The notes beneath the pieces were generated by a model. The model was given only the letters and a program-made list of their open reading frames with translations, made no database searches and was not told where the DNA came from. A program made the position numbers and the translations under genes. Of a stretch of DNA of 64,000 nt, positions 26,601-35,600 are shown piece by piece (within the stretch, counting starts at the first letter, position 1; every line of letters begins with the position of its first letter). Origin of the DNA: Agrypnia vestita (taxonomy: Eukaryota; Arthropoda; Insecta; Trichoptera; Phryganeidae); assembly GCA_016648135.1 (NCBI GenBank), contig JADDOH010003941.1:62001-126000 (forward strand), written 5' to 3'.

Positions 26601-29600
26601 TGGGGAAAGGTCAAAATTGTAAAAACATATTTTAAAAGTTTTTGTTATGACAAAATTGTTTTACTCGGAAAAGTACCTAATAATGTATTCGGGCACTGTT
26701 TTTTTGACGGTTTGACGGTATGTGCGAAGCTATTTTTTTTAAATGAACGTTCATAGAACATTTTTCACTGTTAGTACCTACCGCGCGCCATCAAAGTTTA
26801 CGCGGAAAGTTCGGAAGCTCGGATCCGCCCCGTGTATCGCGCTCATCAGAAGCCGCCCTGTTACCCAAATGAAACTTGACAAAAGTGCTGATTTCCCAAA
26901 GAGTCAACAGCCGAAGTTCAAAGTCTTTCGCCTGCCGCGATGCGACAATGAATATTTTAAAACAAAATAACGAAAAACTTAAGCGCCGCGTAACATTTTG
27001 CGAAGTTTTTACGACCCAAAATGCCGGAGGTGAATCGAAAAATAGGATACCGGATTGATTAATGGATACCGCTAATAATAAGTATTCATCACTTTGATAC
27101 ATTATCTGACTTATTAAAATTCCGGTGAAATGTTTCTTATTCATTCAAAAACAAATTCAAAGTGTATGCGAACAACAGATGTTCTGAATAGCTATCATCA
27201 AATAAAAGATTTTGTCGACACCTTTTACTCATTACTTAATGCGTCAAAGATTTTGGGGCCACAAAAGAAACTACTACTTAACAAGCGTAAAACGATTAGC
27301 AAATTTGTTTATAAAACTTGTCTAGACGTAAACACAAATCTGCTCAGTTGATAAAATAAATTCTATTTAGAATGTCTTACTTAGTCTCTAGGTAAAAATT
27401 TTACCAAGTATGAACACACCTACATATTAAATTACATACCTCATGGCATGAAACTCTATGGATCCATTTTATTCCAATCATTCTGAATCTTGCAAAAAGT
27501 TTTATTTTTCTTCCGTATTATTTTAACGAATGCCAACGACAAGCTTTTAGTGTGCATTATGAATCATAAATACTAATATATCCCTTGCAAGATGTATTAG
27601 AGCACTGGTATTTTGAACACTGAGCAACTTTCTAAAAGACGCGGCTTTCCTTCTTAAGAATATTTTTTTTAGTTCTCTTAGCTTGTTGATGGATTACAAT
27701 ATCTTATCATTTGTAATGTGCTTAACTCAAAAGTTGTGCAGTATATGTTTTCAGCTAACAATACTAGACATCGATGTCAAGAAGGTTATTTATAGGTACT
27801 CGTACATCTTTCATTTACTTTTATGCCTTCTATATACCGTATTTGAAAAACAGTCAGGAAAGATTGAACATAAAGATGTTGACAAAACACACCCATATTT
27901 AACTATGTAATTTGATCTGAGCTGTTTGGTTACGGAACAGATCTTGTATCAGTTTGATGACTTTTCCATTTTTCATAAAGGGTTTGGTGAGCTTGTCGTA
28001 TTTGTTATTGGCGAATGTTTTAACATACTTTTTGATGTTATAAATGAAATTTTTCAAACACATATTTTCACTGATCTACATTTTTTGGACAAGAATTTGT
28101 ATTGAAAATAGATTTATTCTAAAACAAAAGAATTTATAACTATATGGAATTATTGATCGACATTTTTCATTTTGAATATGTATATACAACGTATTGTTTT
28201 ACGTTTCCAGCGTTGTCAAAACTGAGTTTGTGAGGGGGGAGATGTTTTGTAAAATCTATAAATGTTAACAATTTTGTCATTTGGATACAGGCATGAGGTG
28301 GATGAGATTTCCGGGAAAGTGATGCGAAGTGACTATATTTTTTTCAGGGTTGTAAAATGCAAATAAGAAAATTTTGGTTCAGATCTGTACGACTGTTCAT
28401 GTGTACAATTGTATTTCATTTTTGGAACACAAATGACGTGATAATCAAAATTAGATAAAAAGAAAAATTTATTAAAAATTATATAAAAATCCCCTATCAT
28501 TCTTTTAATGTTTTCACAACATTTTTCGAAAGCCAAAAATTTTAATAAATAAAGAATACTCATAACAGAATACAATTAATAGAGAAAATAATTATTTCAA
28601 AAATAATTATATGGTTCCTGTCCTGTTTCTGTATCAAGAAAAACTCGGAGAAAAAAATTAACGCGAAACATTTAGTGCCTAGTTTTGAAGTTACAGCCTT
28701 TTAAAAGCAGACAAACTCATTGAATATTAATATCCCTCTAACTATGCCCCCATGGGCTACAAAAGGTTACAGACAAAGGGTTACAGAATGTTTAGTTTGA
28801 GTACAGGCAGACAAACATACATTCAATTTCATACTTAGATATACATATACGTGTATGTTTATTTTTTAGAGTTACTGACTTCTCAATAATATTTATGTGT
28901 GATGTGATCAGGAGAAGCATGAATGGTTTATTTTTTTCCTTGAATCTTTTGGGTCCTAAAGGGTAAAAAAAAATTATGACTTTCAATTTCATTTGGAATA
29001 AATTATTTGGATATAAAATTATTTCAAGGGGCGGTAGTGATGTAGGTAGGGGGAGCGGAATTTTCTTTTCGCAATGTGCAAAATTTGGAATGGATAATAT
29101 TATGTTTTATTTGGAATTCTACGTTTATATCTGGGAAAGAAATGGGGAGATTCAAAATTTGAGCTGTCAAACGATGTAAAGAATAGACAGACTGACAAAG
29201 AGTTTTATAAGTTTGGATGTTTTTCAAGTAATAAATAATATTGATTTCCTAAAATATTACACATACATACTCAATTTGTAATAATGTTAAAATTCTTGTT
29301 ACTACTTTATGTGAGCGGGGAAGTAAGCTGACACGTGTGAGGCTTTCAATTATTAGCAAATAAAAAGGCTTCCCTTTATAGGGCTCAGACATGAATCAAC
29401 TAGGTACATTCGGTGCATAAAGCGTGTCTCGCCAGTATCGTTAGTATCTCCACAAAACTACTTATTGCATCTGATATTATGATTATATCATAATTTCGTT
29501 TGAAAGTTACTTTTATTTTATATTCGGGGTATACAAGCAAAGGCAGCAATATCCAAAAAAAATTTAAATGTTTTGAAAGTTGTCACTGAGGATTAATTAT

Positions 29601-32600
29601 TTAAAATAGTGCATTTTATTCATTTATTATACTTTATTTATATATATAAAAAATAATACATATGTGTGGTACAAAAGCAAAGGCAGCAAATATTCTAAAA
29701 ATTTAAAAAATGTTTTGAAGGCAGTCACCGAGGATTACTATGTACTGAATTCTAGATTTTATGTATCTATCCCTTCCAAAATCACGTTTTCTATAAATTT
29801 ATAAGCCATATTTCCTATAAAATCACGATTTCAGTGTATTCTAAATTAGTAATAATCGATGACTAATCATTTTTTTTTATATTACTAATGCCTTTGGTTT
29901 TATAACCTTCATATCGACGGCTCCTACATATAATATCGTAACCCACAAAATACAATTTTACAGGAGAAGGATTTGAACATATTTTCGTACGGTAAAAATC
30001 TAAATATTGCCCAATTTTTTTGAAATTTCGTTTCAATATTTTACTTTATACTGTAGTTTCATAAATAATCACCAAAAAGTCAAAATTATTAAAGGTTTTT
30101 GTAGAAATGCACTTACGATATTATACTTCGGAAAAGACGCGACGTAAAATATCGTATAAATGACTTACAACATTTAACTTCGGAAAAGACGCGACGTAAA
30201 ATATCGTATAAATGACTTACAACATTTTACTTCGGAAAAAACGCGAAGTAAAATGACGCAAGTGTTACATACGATAATTTTCTTATGTTATTTTCTCACG
30301 CATATTATCGTAAGTGTTACATACGATAATTATCTTATGTTAGTTTCCAACGTATGTTATCGTAAGTGTTACAAACGATAAAATTATCTTATGTTATTTT
30401 CCAACGCAAATTAAAATATGTGATTGTTTGAGATACGATAAAATATGTCCGAAACATCTTTCTCTTTCTTGGAAATAAATATATAATTAAAAACATATGA
30501 AATACACAAAAAAATAAAAATCGTCGATTTGTGGGTTACGATATTATACATAGGAGCCGTCGATATATTAAAAAAATCACTCCAATCACATTTGAAGACT
30601 TGATATGACTTTTAAGGTAATTGAAATGATTGAAAACAAACGATAAATATTTTCCTTTCAATGGCTTAAATGTTTGATTTTAAAATAATTGATGTGTTGA
30701 TTTAAAAAAAAATTTCTCCATGTTACACTTAACACAGAAAAAAAACTATTTTTTTACAATAATTATTTTCTTTTTCTTGTAATTGCTTATTAATACCAAT
30801 TAACTTATATTTTTTTGGCCTTTGAAAAATGGTAGGGAATTTTTATTATATTTTTCTTTACACCAAATAGAATTTTAATTATAGTGTTATATATAATTAA
30901 TTTTTTTTTTACAAAATAGAGATGCGAACACGGAATACGTGTCACATTAATATTCTTACTATTTTCAAACTAAGCTAAACGCTTGTGCTATGAAAATAGG
31001 ACTAACTTGCTTGTCTAGAGTGAGATTTGAACCCGCGACCTTTGGATTACGAGGCGAGAGTCCTAACCACAAGACCAACAAGCTACTCTTTTTATATTGT
31101 TTAAAAAATAAAATCGTACAGATTTTTTAAACCTAAATTTTCTTAACTGAATTTTACGACCCTGAAGAAAATTATCACTCCACGCCACTCACCTGGACAT
31201 TCCATTCACCTATTAGATCAAATAGAAACATATTTACTATAGAGAGGTTTTGCATAGCAAAGCAACCCTCCCCCACATACCCCTTTGTAACTAAATCTGT
31301 AACCCGGGCAACTCCGGCAATGAATTGCTAGGATTTTACAACTGCTTACTTATTAGCAGATTTTTTGTTTGTCTGAAAAGCAAAAATTCTCATACTACAC
31401 ACTCTCACGCTCTAATGATCTAACCATCACACTATTAAATTTGCACAATCTATTTTATTTGAAATTTCTAGGTGAATGCAACTTCCATATCTGGCTCAAA
31501 CCTACTTTCATATTCAACATCAGGTATAATGCTTCTAAATCACAACTGTCATGAAATAAGACAAAATGACATGGAAACATTTTTGCGTATTATTTGAATA
31601 CTATTCTAAAAAATTTCTAAAAAAATAATTGTGTTGAGATTCGTTTTGACTTTGCAATGACTTTGAGATCGTTTTTGAGAGTGATAAACATCAGTCATCA
31701 AAAACTATTTTCTTAGTTTATATTTTATAATCTTTCATCTATATTTTATTTATATTTGAACCAAGGACGTGAAAAGGTAAGTTAATATTACTAAGCCAAA
31801 TCAATATAGCGTAAAAATCTCATGTTTACATTTTAACTAGAATTTATGTTATCAAAATATTAAAAGGTTTCACAACCCGAGATACCGGAAACCAAAAGAT
31901 TACAAAGTGGGCAATACAATTGCTGAAGAAACAAAAATGTTACTAGCTCCACAACGCTTGCAAACTGATAAAAGATAAAACAAGAAAATCAAAGGGACAA
32001 ACGAGCGTCAAATGCAAGATTGCTTACGAGCTCAAAATATTACGGTTACTCGCAAAATTTGAGAGACGAAGAATTCAAATATGATCTTGAATTAAATTAT
32101 TCAAATTATTTTCCGATTGGTAGCATGTCGTTGAAGTTCCCTTTTTGCAATGCGCCGAAGTTTGAAGACGAGGAACCAGAATTGAGGGGTATAAAAGCAA
32201 AGGCAGTAATATCCAAAAATGTAAAAAACATTTTGAATTTAGTCGCCGAGGATTACTAATTTTGAGCATACTGAATTTGAAATTTTAAAATAAGTACAGC
32301 CCATTCTCTTCCAAATGACTTTTAAAAGCATAGAGAGCAATATCCTCGTAATATAAAAAAACAAACCAGAAATATCCACTTCAACTAATTAACCCCCAAA
32401 CCAATAAACCCCCAAGGATGTATCCCATGACAAAATGGATAGTGACTCGTTTTTTGTATTTATCTTAGAAACACCTCGGTGGGTTATTGATTTAATACCC
32501 CACAATTATGCTATTCCACTTCAAAGATATCAAGGCCAGAGCTTTCGGAATTGGCAGGGCCATTAAAATTCCGTTCCACATCATGTTGCCAGTCTTAAGC

Positions 32601-35600
32601 TGAGGCTGGAGCACAGCACTAGTTCTCCAGCAAATAAATGTTGCGTATGATGCAGAATAATTACAGACATGTCTGATAATAGCAGTAATGCAGAAACAGA
32701 AAACAAAAATGTCATTTACGGCTAAGCGTTAAAATAATCACATTCTGATTCAATGTTGTGTGATGACTATTTTTTCGGCTTTTCTTTTTTCTTGCAACCA
32801 ATATTCCCAAATATATATATATTAAATACACACATCCATTTACCACAAATACAATGATTAAAATTACAAATCAATATATTAATGGCACTTTTTTGTATAC
32901 AGATACATGTCAATGTATGAGTGAGCGATATCTGCGCGAGAATTAAAAGTTATATGACAGCTTCACGCTTGTCAGTGCAGTAACAAAGCACATGACGTTT
33001 GTTTGATACTTGTTTCGAATGTATACACCGCGCACAATGTGTTGTTTTACGTCATACTTGAATTTGTTTTATTATTAACGTTTTGGTATTGTAATTGATA
33101 ACAAGTAATTTAAAAAAAATGAATATACGCTTTAAAAGTTTTTTAAAGTTTGCTTTGGATTACAAGATTCATTTAACTTTTAAAACTAGAGACTATCAGG
33201 GAGATAATTAAATATTGGAATTTAACAGCTGATGAGAAAAATATCTCGAAAATTAACACTTAATATTTTTTCTATAAATAATTATTAATTAACTTAACTA
33301 AAGATGTCAAAATACTATCGGGTACAAGAGTAACTCAATTGTAATCACCAAAATCATCGCCGAACTCAAACATTAAACAAATCTTTATTTTAATATATTG
33401 TAATAAAAACAAAAAATAAACAGATTCATCGTTGGCCGACTGTACAGTCCCACGAGTAAGAAATCTTATTGCAGTAATTTTAACTACATCATAAATTTGG
33501 AATATTTTAAATTGTGGATATTTTAAAGTTCCAAAGTTCTTTTAAAAAGGCCAAGATATATGTCTTCTATATAAATTATTAAAAAAAAAGAACAAATTCA
33601 TCAAATGCATTAAAAGTTCATTAAAAAATCATAAAAACTTTATTTAGTTGCTGGACTTTTAATATTTTGCTGAAAAATATCCATAAATATGTATTGTTTT
33701 TTCTTAAGGTAATGCGCTAACAGTTTTAATTCTTAAATTAAAATAAGTTTTTTAAACACAACATATTCATCTTAGAATTATAATAATATTTTAACCTTTT
33801 CTTTTTCATATTGCTTCTGATAAATCATTAAAATTGAGTATTTTATATTTTTTGCTGGAAAACTTTGTGAATATATCAAATATAATGACCTAAGTTTGTT
33901 GTTCTTTGCCCGATAGTATCCAGCAAATTATTTTCTAGATTGTTTCTTGTAGGTTGCGTCTCCTGAAATATTCAAAAATTATAATTCACACTATAAAAAA
34001 GAAATTTAATAATACTTCAAAATCCTGTTCTATTGAGCCTCAAGCTTAAATAGTTTGCGATCACTGAAAAAGCCATCCGATATCTTTATTTATTGTTTCG
34101 TTAAGAAGCTCTAGGACTGTCGTCAATAGCGCCCCCCATGTAAGTTGACCCCTAACCCTGGAAAGTGAACTCTTACGAACCTGTAGTAAATGAGGATTAT
34201 TTATATTCGATACCGTGTTGCGTGTTAAGCTTTCTGACGGACCTGTCAGGGCGTGACTGAGCGCCTAAATCATTTGTTGAATGAATTTTACAATGTTGCG
34301 ATAAATTAATTTTTCACATTTTTTAAGTGAATTACACACATGAAACCACGAGACTACATTCCGATACACGTTTTATCTAAAATACAAAAAGAATGCTGAA
34401 GGCTTTTCTGAGCACTTGGAATACTGCATTTTTTGTTAAACATTTTTTGGCTAACTCTTTTATTATTACCGGAAAGTTTTGCGTATGAGGATGTATTCCT
34501 TCTATGGCATTGTATAATTACTATATATGTTAAGTACATGCGGTTTCTCCGCGGCGGTAGGTAGAATGGAGCGCTCTATAAATATTCAGTTCTGAGATGC
34601 AACTCTTGCCTCATCCATTCATACTATGTATTCATACTAGGTACCTTTACATAGGTATATTCGCGTGCAATTTTGTTGATTGTTAATATTCCTAAAATGG
34701 CATCTTTCGGTACCTGGTGTAACTACTCATGTCACGTCTTCCGCGGTGGTCCTATTCTGCTGCCACAAACACGCGCATATTCGTTATATTCATATTTTTA
34801 TTTTTTATTTTTTTTATTTTTTTATTTGTTTACGCCCATTAGGCTTTTACATAAAGAGTATAAAATAAATTTCAAAAAGCACATACATTAAAAGTTTCAG
34901 GAATAGCACCAAATCATGAGTATAAAAATTAAAAATGTAGAGTAGATAACGAGCAGCAATGCGTATAGGCTTTTACATAAAAAAATATATCATAAAATTA
35001 AAAAGAACATACATTAAACAATATAAATTACAAGTAGCAAATTATTAAAAGTACCAGGAATAGCACCAAAACATGAGTACAAAAATTAAAAATATAAAGT
35101 ACAAAGCGGCAATGTGTACGAAAAATATATATATATACCTCTCATCGTCCATTAATTCAACATGACCAAATCACCAAAGTGACCTTTTTTAATTAAATTT
35201 AATATGCCAAGATTATTTCAGTGTCTTTCTAGCACGTGTATTTAAAAAACAATTTTATTACTCATGTAGAAGTGTCCTTTAACCCTATTCCTTTCGTAGA
35301 GCTAAACATTTTTCAAGCGTGCATAAATCCGCATCTGCGTAAGTTTTGATTTGAGAAAATCTACACAAAGAGGGAATTTAATTAATAATAATTTAATTTT
35401 TAGCCACCGACCATATAATCAAATTGGCGATTGCTTAATTATTTTTGGGAACGTAAATTTTGAATGAAATTTTATAATCAACGTCGACGGGAGATGAAAA
35501 TGTGTCATAGAGGACAGTACATTGAAATACCAAAAAGACAGCATTGATAACTCTGTGAAACAAATATTTGAATTTTTCAACGAACCCAAGTCTAATTGGT

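Noticed and set aside
34577..34595. TATAAATATTCAGTTC as a core promoter
   Set aside because: The initiator-like TCAGTT lies within ten bases of the TATA, far too close for a working pair.
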